From JBGPMO01 sp041487075 (lineage in GTDB: Bacteria; Patescibacteriota; Minisyncoccia; UBA6257; 1-14-0-10-40-38), in the NCBI GenBank assembly GCA_041487075.1, contig JBGPMO010000014.1:1-10909 (forward strand): a stretch of 10,909 nt of DNA, read 5' to 3'. Each line of letters begins with the position of its first letter. The first letter of the stretch is position 1. Positions 1 to 5,871 of this stretch are shown here, one piece after another. The notes below the pieces were generated by a model. The model searched no databases. It was not told where the DNA came from and saw only the letters and a program-made list of their open reading frames with translations. The position numbers were made by a program, and so were the translations under genes.

Positions 1-57
1 CTGCTTACGCAGGTCCACGCCGAGGAGCCGAACCGTCCTTGCGATACCACCGCCCAT
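1..57 (-). CDS. rpsM: Probable 30S ribosomal protein S13, N-terminal fragment
   Basis: Only the first 19 codons are inside the window; the gene runs off the left edge. The visible protein starts MGGGIARTVRLLGVDLRKQ. The stretch VRLLGVDLRKQ resembles the start of S13 (typically hR-h-GVDLP--KR), which binds 16S rRNA in the head of the small subunit. The first eight or so residues would be an N-terminal extension compared with common S13. The ATG at 57 is well supported by GGAGG at 64-68, six bases upstream on the minus strand, the best ribosome binding site in the window. A strong promoter and long structured leader precede it, as expected of a ribosomal protein operon. RuvC/YqgF-type nucleases also begin with a hR-hLG-D motif, but the residues after the Asp do not fit them. 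Identity rests on about 11 residues, so it is tentative. Confidence 0.5.
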   Translation of the reverse strand, partial: MGGGIARTVRLLGVDLRKQ

Positions 58-208
58 GATTAACCTCCATTCTGCCCCCAGTCATGCCTACACCGGCATA
101 ACCCCAGGCAGGAAACAGCGGCTCCCATAGCCGCACGCGCGCACGCTCTTATTTTAAGAGTGCACGCGCGTGCGGCTAATCCGTCAGTGCCTTACAATGT
201 AAAAGAAC
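58..208 (-). promoter_or_regulatory. Structured 5' leader of the rpsM-like gene
   Basis: This stretch lies between the predicted transcription start (about 208) and the ATG at 57 and holds no plausible gene. Reading along the minus strand it contains a long hairpin (128-178), an overlapping alternative hairpin (stem 118-123 with 129-134, 5-nt loop), a small stem-loop (84-88 with 95-99) that could sit inside a 5-bp outer stem (72-76 with 107-111), and then GGAGG and the start codon. In gammaproteobacteria the operon starting with S13 is controlled by S4 binding to its leader, so autoregulation is a reasonable idea. No sequence similarity to that leader is claimed, and no U-rich intrinsic terminator is present. 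Confidence 0.5.
128..178. repeat. Long GC-rich inverted repeat (hairpin) between ligA and rpsM
   Basis: The arms are 24 bases each (128-151 and 155-178) around a 3-base TTT loop. Twenty-one of 24 positions are Watson-Crick, one is a G-T wobble and two are A-C mismatches. Both arms contain 14 bases of strictly alternating purine and pyrimidine (133-146 and 161-174), a pattern that favours Z-DNA. On the minus strand the 3' side continues into GC-rich sequence without a T-run, so it does not look like an intrinsic terminator for ligA. It sits inside the predicted rpsM leader transcript. Confidence 0.8.
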
Positions 209-214
209 ACTTCC

Positions 215-242
215 ATTATAGCAGAAAATACTATCCTGTCAA
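215..242 (-). promoter_or_regulatory. Near-consensus sigma-70 promoter for the rpsM-like gene
   Basis: On the minus strand TTGACA (237-242) is followed by a 16-base spacer and TATAAT (215-220). The spacer ends in TGC, which supplies the extended -10 element (TGnTATAAT). Both hexamers are perfect consensus. The -35 box lies inside the last codons of ligA, where it encodes part of the final Leu-Leu-Thr-Gly, and the ligA stop codon is inside the spacer. Transcription should begin near 208, giving a leader of about 150 nt before the ATG at 57. This is the strongest promoter-like sequence in the window. Confidence 0.8.
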
Positions 243-2270
243 GAGCCTCAAAAACTCGTCTTCTGCAAGTGTCTTTACTCCTAACTGCTTGGCTTTATCC
301 ACTTTTGATCCGGGCTCGTCCCCTGCCACCACATACGTTGTTTTTTTAGAAACTGATTCGGAAATTTCTCCGCCCTGCGCGCGGATTTTTTCTTTTGCTT
401 CCTCGCGAGTCATTGATGGTAGAGTCCCTGTGAGAACGAACGTAAGACCTTTTAACTTGTCGCTTGTCGCTTGTCGCTTGTCGCTTTGAATTCGGACTCC
501 TACATCATTAAGTTTTTCGAGCAATTTCACGTTCCGTGATTCACGAAACCAACTATGAATACTCTCCGCAACTTTGGGGCCCACGTCGGGAATCTCCTGT
601 AAACTGTCCAGTGTAGAATGTTGAAAGAATTTCAAAATATCACTCGATTTGGAAATTGGAAATTGGAAATTGGAAATTGCCTTCGCAAGAAGGTTGGCGG
701 TTTCCTCCCCCACGTGGAGAATCCCGAGTGCGAACAAGAACCGTGGCAGAGTAATTTCTTTTTTTGCTTTGATTTCTTTAACGAGATTCTCGGCTGATTT
801 CTCGCCAAACCGAGGGAGTACCTCGATGTCGCCTTTCTCAAGCGTGAATATGTCTGCGGCGTCACTCATAAGCCCTTCGTCCATAAAACGGTCAATGATC
901 TTGGGGCCCAGCCCTTCGATATTAAAGGCGCCACGGGAAACAAAGTGGTAGATCTGCTCGCGCTGCCGCGCGCCGCAGTTTCGGTTTGAGCAACGGCGGA
1001 TAACGCCGTCTTCCACCACCTTTGATCCGTCGATCGGGCAGCTCGTCGGAAAATGAAATATTTTTTCGTGGCCCGTGCGGAGTTCTTTTAATACTTTTGT
1101 AATTTTAGGGATCACGTCGCCTGCGCGGGAAACAATCACGGTGTCGCCGATTTTCAAGCCAAGCCGTTCGATTTCATCGGCATTGTGGAGGGTCGCGTGG
1201 CTGATCGTGACGCCACTCACCGTTACCGGCTCCAAAACCGCAACCGGGGTGAGCGCCCCGGTGCGGCCCACCTGTACTTTGATGTCGTTCACGTTCGTCG
1301 TTGCCTCGCGTGCCGAAAACTTATATGCAAGCGCCGCGCGCGGCGCCTTGCCCGCCACGCCCGCGGCCGCGAACTCTTTGTTATCATTCAAAATGACGAC
1401 AATGCCGTCTATTTCGTACGGTAATTTCTCGCGATGATGCTCCCAATAATTCCGATACTCGATCACTTCCTCGAGTGAATGCGAGAGCTTCGCATCCGGA
1501 TTGGTCTTGAATCCGAGGGAGTGGAGTATCTCGTGCTCTTCTGAATGTTTCTTTTGCCCGAGATCGGTTACCATCGCGTACTCAAACGAGTCGAGCTTAC
1601 GCGATGCAGTAATCGAAGGATCGAGCTGGCGGATGGCGCCGGCAGCGACGTTCCGTGGGTTCGCGTACGCCTTCTCTCCTTTTTTCTCCTGCTCGCGGTT
1701 AATTCGCTCGAATTCTTTTTTTGTTAAAAATACCTCGCCGCGAACCACGAAACGTTTTGGTAATTGGTAATTGGTAATTGGTAATTCTAATTTCAACGGA
1801 ATCGCTTCTATGGTTTTCAAATTTTGCGTCACATCCTCGCCTACTACGCCGTCGCCGCGGGTCGAGCCCTGCACGAACACACCGTCTTTATAGACGAGCT
1901 CGATCGCGAGACCGTCGATTTTGAGTTCGCAATACAATTCCGGCTGCACTTTTCCCCCGAGGAAATTCTCGAGTCGCTCGAACCAATCGCGCAAATCTGC
2001 TTCAGAAAAACCATCGGTTAAAGAAATCATCGGGGAATCGTGGCGGACTTTTACAAATGCCTTGAGCGGTTTCCCTGCCACCCGCTCTGTCGGCGAATCA
2101 GGCGTTATTAAATCGGGGAATTCCTGCTCCAAATCAAAAAGCTCCTTTTTTAAGGAGTCGAGCGCCTCGTCCGAGATGAGCGATTTATTTTCTACGTGGT
2201 AGGCGTACCGATAACGATTAATCGCAGATCGAAGCTTTCGAACACGTTCCTGTGCTTCTTTTTTAGTCAT
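231..2270 (-). CDS. ligA: NAD-dependent DNA ligase LigA
   Basis: The protein has 679 residues, the usual LigA size. It seals nicks in DNA during replication and repair using NAD+. An N-terminal Ia-type region is followed by the adenylation domain with the active-site lysine in ELKIDG (K117) and the conserved stretches around 202-217 and 358-367. Then come the OB fold (VIVSRAGDVIPKI, 378-390), a zinc-finger region (about 411-432), helix-hairpin-helix repeats (about 445-575) and a C-terminal BRCT domain (about 605-679). The zinc finger has C411, C427 and C432, but the usual CPxC is CPID here, so D414 replaces one ligand. Three heptamer-derived inserts lie at about 163-172, 532-541 and 595-606. 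The ATG at 2270 has no Shine-Dalgarno site, and a TATACT box lies 9 bases upstream, so translation may be leaderless. It stands 81 bases after the pilus genes and is probably transcribed separately. Confidence 0.97.
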   Translation of the reverse strand: MTKKEAQERVRKLRSAINRYRYAYHVENKSLISDEALDSLKKELFDLEQEFPDLITPDSPTERVAGKPLKAFVKVRHDSPMISLTDGFSEADLRDWFERLENFLGGKVQPELYCELKIDGLAIELVYKDGVFVQGSTRGDGVVGEDVTQNLKTIEAIPLKLELPITNYQLPKRFVVRGEVFLTKKEFERINREQEKKGEKAYANPRNVAAGAIRQLDPSITASRKLDSFEYAMVTDLGQKKHSEEHEILHSLGFKTNPDAKLSHSLEEVIEYRNYWEHHREKLPYEIDGIVVILNDNKEFAAAGVAGKAPRAALAYKFSAREATTNVNDIKVQVGRTGALTPVAVLEPVTVSGVTISHATLHNADEIERLGLKIGDTVIVSRAGDVIPKITKVLKELRTGHEKIFHFPTSCPIDGSKVVEDGVIRRCSNRNCGARQREQIYHFVSRGAFNIEGLGPKIIDRFMDEGLMSDAADIFTLEKGDIEVLPRFGEKSAENLVKEIKAKKEITLPRFLFALGILHVGEETANLLAKAISNFQFPISKSSDILKFFQHSTLDSLQEIPDVGPKVAESIHSWFRESRNVKLLEKLNDVGVRIQSDKRQATSDKLKGLTFVLTGTLPSMTREEAKEKIRAQGGEISESVSKKTTYVVAGDEPGSKVDKAKQLGVKTLAEDEFLRLLTG
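456..486 (-). repeat. Heptamer tandem array in ligA (unit AAGCGAC)
   Basis: There are four perfect copies of a 7-bp unit plus three bases, 31 bp in all. On the coding strand the unit is AAGCGAC. It is translated as SDKRQATSDK at about residues 596-605 of LigA, in the linker between the helix-hairpin-helix region and the BRCT domain, where extra residues should be tolerated. Confidence 0.95.
649..679 (-). repeat. Heptamer tandem array in ligA (unit AATTTCC)
   Basis: There are four perfect copies of AATTTCC on the coding strand, with partial units bringing the periodic stretch to 31 bp. It is translated as ISNFQFPIS at about residues 532-540 of LigA, inside the helix-hairpin-helix region between two predicted helices. 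Confidence 0.95.
1757..1786 (-). repeat. Heptamer tandem array in ligA (unit AATTACC)
   Basis: There are four perfect copies of AATTACC on the coding strand plus two bases, 30 bp of strict 7-base periodicity. It is translated as LPITNYQLP at about residues 163-171 of LigA, just before the conserved VRGEVF strand of the adenylation domain. E. coli LigA has a shorter loop at this place. Confidence 0.95.
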
Positions 2271-2279
2271 ACCAAATCA

Positions 2280-2285
2280 AGTATA
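2280..2285 (-). promoter_or_regulatory. Possible -10 box for ligA
   Basis: TATACT (one mismatch to TATAAT) lies nine bases before the ligA ATG on the minus strand. No good -35 hexamer is found at 16-18 bases. If used, the transcript would begin two or three bases before the start codon, consistent with the lack of a ribosome binding site for ligA. Confidence 0.3.
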
Positions 2286-2351
2286 ACCTAAAAAGTCATG
2301 CGAATAGCAGGCCTGTCTGCCGGCAAAAAGATCCGCAAAAAAAACGTTTCT

Positions 2352-2885
2352 CTATCTGAATTGCTCTTCAAATGCGCGTGCGGACTTGCCGGAGTGGCCG
2401 GTTGATTTAATAGCAGTGACGCTATTCGGATCTGCCGTGGGATCATGCACTCCTGCCCCACCGGTTGTACTTTCAATCGTCAGCTTATAATCCCCATCAT
2501 TCTCGAAAGCAGGAGGAGTGCAATTTGCCGAACAGGTTGAAGCGGCTGGAGTCTGATTTCCTTCAATACCGCAAAGCGCGGCGAAACCAGGCAAATCCGT
2601 CCAGATGGGGTTACCTGACGCATCAGTTGGAACCGCGGTGTTAAGAGGAACATTGCATCGGTAAACCTTAAAGAGCCCGCGTTCAATGCCGGCGTCTGCC
2701 GCGAAAATGGCAGAAGTAGACTCCACCACTTTCGTCACCTGGGAGAGTTGAAACACCATGAGGAGACCGGCGATCGCGGTTGCCGAGAGAAACAGCGTTG
2801 AAAGAATAAGAACCGTCAATAACATCACTTGCCCCTCCTTCTTTTGTTGTAAGTTATCAGTGATGAGTTGTAAGTTTTTTTTCAT
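2352..2885 (-). CDS. PilX/GspK-like minor prepilin
   Basis: A 177-residue protein with a short leader ending in KKEG (cleavage after G18) and a hydrophobic segment at about 19-46. It has Gln at +1 and no glutamate at mature position 5 (Leu instead). The absence of E5 and the ADAGIERG motif (residues 64-71) are typical of the PilX/GspK minor pilins that cap the pilus tip complex. Four cysteines (77, 105, 118, 122) could form disulfides. The start at 2885 overlaps the stop of the upstream PilW-like gene (ATGA), indicating translational coupling, and GGGAG lies six bases upstream. Codons 4 to 14 are made of a degenerate heptamer array. It is the last gene of the pilus cluster. The exact subfamily assignment rests on position and motifs, since the C-terminal part is not recognisable. 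Confidence 0.75.
   Translation of the reverse strand: MKKNLQLITDNLQQKKEGQVMLLTVLILSTLFLSATAIAGLLMVFQLSQVTKVVESTSAIFAADAGIERGLFKVYRCNVPLNTAVPTDASGNPIWTDLPGFAALCGIEGNQTPAASTCSANCTPPAFENDGDYKLTIESTTGGAGVHDPTADPNSVTAIKSTGHSGKSARAFEEQFR
2846..2876 (-). repeat. Degenerate heptamer array in the pilX-like leader
   Basis: On the coding strand four 7-bp units (AACTTAC, AACTCAT, CACTGAT, AACTTAC) are followed by AAC, 31 bp in total. It encodes NLQLITDNLQQ-type sequence directly before the KKEG cleavage site. The units match the AAC-type heptamers upstream of pilT and pilA. Confidence 0.7.
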
Positions 2886-3442
2886 AGGTTTCTCCCGCTC
2901 ACGGTAGTTTGGATATTAGTAACAATGTTCGCGAGACTAGCTTCAGGAGAGCCAACCGAGAGCGTGATCGTAATACGCGGGGGCCAGGTTACGGGCGGAG
3001 CAGGAGGAGGGGTACTTAAGAGAAAAAGCAAATTCCGGATGACGACATTATTGCCGGTGATCGCTTCGAACGATCCGCTTGCGCCCTCCCTTCGGGAGAT
3101 GGCGGTTCCATCCAACCGATAGACTATGGGGATGGCTTCCGCATTCGTAAACCCAATAGCCGATCCTTGCGTTGAACTGGGATTACAAATCAATGACGCA
3201 TCTACAATGCAAAAACTCGCGGCAACCCCGGTCCTCATCTCACGGCCCATCTGTTCAAGCGCAAGGCCGGCATTATCATTCGCCGCAATCAATGAAACAA
3301 GTGATCGTTGGGTGCGGAATCCGCCGATAAAAATACCCGTCACGATACCGATTAAAATCACAAAGATCCCCATAGCAACCAGGAGCTCGGCGATGGTGAA
3401 TCCAGCGCCACGATTTGCGATTTGCGATTTGCGATTTGCCAT
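2882..3442 (-). CDS. PilW/GspJ-like minor prepilin
   Basis: A 186-residue protein beginning MANRKSQIANRGAG, with a type III prepilin site G14/F15, E19 at mature position 5 and a hydrophobic helix (FTIAELLVAMGIFVILIG) at about 15-32. The remainder carries GLALEQMGREMRTG (about 59-72), common in PilW/GspJ proteins, and a proline-rich stretch TPPPAPP (144-150). It would be inserted in the membrane, cleaved by the neighbouring PilD and join the tip complex. I chose the ATG at 3442, two bases after the stop of the PilV-like gene; a GTG at 3460 in frame would overlap that gene by 16 bases. Neither has a clear ribosome binding site. Almost the whole leader before GAG is encoded by a heptamer array. 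Confidence 0.8.
   Translation of the reverse strand: MANRKSQIANRGAGFTIAELLVAMGIFVILIGIVTGIFIGGFRTQRSLVSLIAANDNAGLALEQMGREMRTGVAASFCIVDASLICNPSSTQGSAIGFTNAEAIPIVYRLDGTAISRREGASGSFEAITGNNVVIRNLLFLLSTPPPAPPVTWPPRITITLSVGSPEASLANIVTNIQTTVSGRNL
3411..3439 (-). repeat. Heptamer tandem array forming a prepilin leader (unit AAATCGC)
   Basis: There are four perfect 7-bp copies plus one base. The array starts right after the start codon region of the PilW-like gene and encodes ANRKSQIANR, the positively charged leader that PilD should remove. Confidence 0.95.
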
Positions 3443-3444
3443 AT

Positions 3445-4131
3445 TTATGGAATGCGCCACGGCAGGAAATAATCTTCGAGTTGCACGGTAAATTTGCCGC
3501 CCTTACTTTCCCACTCAACTGCCGAGGTAACCCGATAATCCAGATTTGTCGCAACCGGAAATAAAGGCGGTGTATACTCCGGCGGCCAGTCAATAATAAT
3601 CACGCGTTTGAACTTTGTTGGGTTTGCTCCGGCATTGTACCTGAAACTGCCATTCCCAGAATCAAAATCAAGATAGCTAAGACTATTACAATATGAGGAA
3701 GTACCAATGATAAAAAGATTGCGTACGGCCTGCTTTGTAGGAATTCCGATAGAACTGCAAGAAGTCGGGCGAAGGGCTTGATCAGCATAATCAACTTCGT
3801 ATATCCCAGTTTGCAGGCAATTAGTTGAGAGAGCAGGGCAAGACGACGCGTTAGGCACTGATGGATCAACCCACCCGTAAAAATCCTTTGATCCGGGGAG
3901 GGCGGCGGCTGCAACCTTAAAACTGTGATCGAACATATTCTTCACGAGTTCGATTCCCTCGGAGGCAAGATAGGTGGCGGTGTATTGCTCGGCAATCAGC
4001 CGGTTCACGCCAAGCGCCCGGTTGACTAAAATTAAAATACCGAGAAGACTCACCGAGATAATCGAAATCGCAACGATCATTTCAATCATTGACTGGCCCG
4101 CCTTTAATTTAAATCTTGTATCTCGCATCAT
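3445..4131 (-). CDS. PilV/GspI-like minor prepilin
   Basis: A 228-residue protein with a short leader MMRDTRFKLKAG, cleavage after G12, Gln at +1 instead of the usual Phe, and E17 at mature position 5. A hydrophobic helix covers about 15-37 and is followed by AEQYTATYLASEGIELVKNM (about 47-66), a hallmark of PilV/GspI proteins. The tail ends with a conserved-looking strand pattern (RVTSAVEWESKGGKFTVQL). It lies between GspH-like and PilW-like genes as in other minor-pilin operons, 14 bases after the former and two bases before the latter. Two adjacent ATG codons (4131 and 4128) could serve as start; no Shine-Dalgarno site is visible. Confidence 0.85.
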   Translation of the reverse strand: MMRDTRFKLKAGQSMIEMIVAISIISVSLLGILILVNRALGVNRLIAEQYTATYLASEGIELVKNMFDHSFKVAAAALPGSKDFYGWVDPSVPNASSCPALSTNCLQTGIYEVDYADQALRPTSCSSIGIPTKQAVRNLFIIGTSSYCNSLSYLDFDSGNGSFRYNAGANPTKFKRVIIIDWPPEYTPPLFPVATNLDYRVTSAVEWESKGGKFTVQLEDYFLPWRIP

Positions 4132-4145
4132 GATATGAAAAAAAC

Positions 4146-4868
4146 TTAATTCACGCTCACTTGACCTCCATGGTTCACCCGAATGGTGCGTTTCTGGATA
4201 GGAAGAGTGCCGGGAATCAAAAGATCAATCACGGCTTCTAGAGCCGAAGGATCAGGTGCGCTATTCAGACTAAACACCACCTTCGGCGCCGGAGGGACAA
4301 AAAGAATATCAATGGAGGTCGCTCCCGCACTGCAAGATTGGCCCACTGCAGAATTCAGCGCATAACAGGAGATTTGGATACGCGGGTCAACGATGACCGT
4401 CTCAAATTCTTCAGGAGTATTAGGAACAGTCAGCCCTCCTATAAAAAAGGAATCGCACGGCACGCCGTTCTGGGGGGTATCGTGAAATATAATATAATGG
4501 TCGCCTTCTATATGCACGCCCCAGCCGCAAATTTTGGGAAGAGCAGAAGTGTTTACCGGGAAACCGGGTGAGGACTGCAGGCTCGGCTGGAATGTTTCAA
4601 TGGCATATGCTTTTGCCCGAAGCATCGCGCCAACAAGAAGGGACTGTTCCTTAAAAAACACCACTTGCTTTTCACTCGCACGCGAATACACAATCAAAAT
4701 CGAAGTTAAAATAACACTGATCGCAATCACCACGATTGATTCGATGATGGTAAACCCCGCACCAAATTGAGCACTGCGCTTCGCGGAGAGAAAGTGCCCG
4801 ATTGGTAACGGGGCAGGCCTCGCACCGAGCCCGTCACTTCGCTTTTTACGCCGTTTGAGTAAAAACAT
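4146..4868 (-). CDS. GspH/FimT-like minor prepilin with an unusually long leader
   Basis: A 240-residue prepilin. The cleavage site is G38/F39 with E43 at mature position 5 and a hydrophobic helix at about 39-61. CGWGVHIEGDHYIIF (114-128) matches the GspH/FimT fold region, and four cysteines (114, 138, 168, 179) may pair. The leader of 38 residues is far longer than the usual 6-25. It contains KKRSDGLGA (about 8-16) and then a second leader-like KRSAQFGAG (30-38). The 5' 49 bp are nearly identical to the start of the Cys-rich pilin gene, and a 63-bp in-frame insertion separates the two halves. The start at 4868 has only a close GAGG. The gene follows pilD by 109 bases with no recognisable gene in between. 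Confidence 0.82.
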   Translation of the reverse strand: MFLLKRRKKRSDGLGARPAPLPIGHFLSAKRSAQFGAGFTIIESIVVIAISVILTSILIVYSRASEKQVVFFKEQSLLVGAMLRAKAYAIETFQPSLQSSPGFPVNTSALPKICGWGVHIEGDHYIIFHDTPQNGVPCDSFFIGGLTVPNTPEEFETVIVDPRIQISCYALNSAVGQSCSAGATSIDILFVPPAPKVVFSLNSAPDPSALEAVIDLLIPGTLPIQKRTIRVNHGGQVSVN

Positions 4869-4869
4869 G
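4821..4869 (-). repeat. 49-bp direct repeat at prepilin start, copy 1
   Basis: This segment matches 6566-6614 at 47 of 49 positions. It encodes MFLLKRRKKRSDGLGA, the beginning of the GspH-like prepilin leader. The other copy does the same for the Cys-rich pilin. Confidence 0.95.
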
Positions 4870-4977
4870 GCCTCGTTTTATAACAATGATTCTTTTCTGC
4901 TGACGTTTGCGAAGAAAAAAGTGTTTGAAACCGCGCATTGCTCGGCCTCGTGACAAGGCAAATCCCCTATGCGCATC

Positions 4978-5871
4978 TTATGGAAAAAACGAGAAGTACG
5001 CACTCATGAGCTCACCCCCAAAGAGCATAATAAGAAACATGCCGAGCACCATAAAAGGGCCAAACGGAATGACTGATTTCATCTTTTTCTTTCCGCTCGC
5101 CATTAAAATTATACTCCAAAACGCACCGAGAACAAAAGCAAGAAGAAAGGCCAAGGGCGCATCAGGCCACCCCAAAAGAAACCCTCCTGCCGCCGCGAGT
5201 TTCACGTCCCCGAGCCCCATACCTCGGCCACGGGTCATAAAAACGATCGCGCCGAAAAATCCAGCCCCCACCCCTGCGCCAAAAAAACGGTTCACCCAAG
5301 GGTCAGCATGAAACCCGAAAATCCCGGCGTAATGCCCTAAAAAGGAACCGTTAAAATCATTGAAGAACCCATAATAAGCGAAGAGCGCCGTTCCTAAAAT
5401 CCCCAGGAGCGCAATCGCGATATTCGCCTCATCAGGAATGATGCGAAGCCGAACATCAATTGCGGCAATAAGAATAAACAGTAATGACGCGAGAGAAAAA
5501 ACGCTCGCCATAAGAACGTATGCCGTAACTGATCCACCGAAGCCCGGCAGGAACCCGGGGAAAATAGTGTGCTGCACGGCAGACGGAATAAAAGCAAGCG
5601 CAAACGCGGACGCAAGTTCAACAACAGGATATTGAAATGAGATGCGGCGCTTGCACGAACGGCAACGCCCCAACTGCAAGAGAAAGCTTATAACCGGAAT
5701 AAGCTCGTAGGCACGAAGCGTTTCCCCGCACTCGTGGCAGTGCGAACGGCCGCGGAGCGGCTGAATTTCAAAAAGACCGCGATCCGGGTTATACCGCAAG
5801 GCAACCACATTCAAAAAACTTCCTGCGGCAAGCCCGAAGAGAAAACGAATCAGGAACCAGATATCAATCAT
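4978..5871 (-). CDS. pilD: Prepilin peptidase / N-methyltransferase PilD
   Basis: An inner-membrane aspartic protease that cleaves prepilin leaders after glycine and methylates the new N-terminus. The 297-residue protein has an N-terminal helix (GLAAGSFLNVVALR, 13-26) and the cytoplasmic zinc motif of the bifunctional form (C45/C48 and C70/C73). The catalytic aspartates are D139 (AAIDVRLRIIPDE) and D222 (GMGLGDVKL), and the family ending IPFGP lies near 268-272. Length and several hydrophobic segments fit the A24 peptidase family. I prefer the ATG at 5871, which overlaps the upstream pilin gene by 8 bases; a GTG at 5883 in frame would add four residues. All its likely substrates are encoded next to it. 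Confidence 0.95.
   Translation of the reverse strand: MIDIWFLIRFLFGLAAGSFLNVVALRYNPDRGLFEIQPLRGRSHCHECGETLRAYELIPVISFLLQLGRCRSCKRRISFQYPVVELASAFALAFIPSAVQHTIFPGFLPGFGGSVTAYVLMASVFSLASLLFILIAAIDVRLRIIPDEANIAIALLGILGTALFAYYGFFNDFNGSFLGHYAGIFGFHADPWVNRFFGAGVGAGFFGAIVFMTRGRGMGLGDVKLAAAGGFLLGWPDAPLAFLLAFVLGAFWSIILMASGKKKMKSVIPFGPFMVLGMFLIMLFGGELMSAYFSFFP

Noticed and set aside
128..178. Intrinsic terminator for ligA
   Set aside because: No T-run follows the hairpin on either strand, and it lies within the transcript predicted from the promoter at 215-242.
160..489. Plus-strand open frame of 109 codons over the leader and the end of ligA
   Set aside because: It runs antisense through a certain gene and through the hairpin, with no family resemblance and no ribosome binding site.
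456..1786. CRISPR-like arrays
   Set aside because: Units are 7 bp with no spacers; these are simple tandem arrays inside ligA.
2307..2324. Terminator of the pilus operon after the pilX-like gene
   Set aside because: The stem is only six pairs with one mismatch and lacks a downstream U-tract.
4846..4938. 30-codon minus-strand frame between pilD and the GspH-like gene, rich in Lys and Arg
   Set aside because: It overlaps the start of the GspH-like gene out of frame, has no ribosome binding site and resembles nothing known.
4907..5311. Plus-strand open frame of 134 codons opposite pilD
   Set aside because: It is antisense to the catalytic part of pilD, rich in Pro, Lys and Arg as expected of a shadow frame, and has no recognisable domain.
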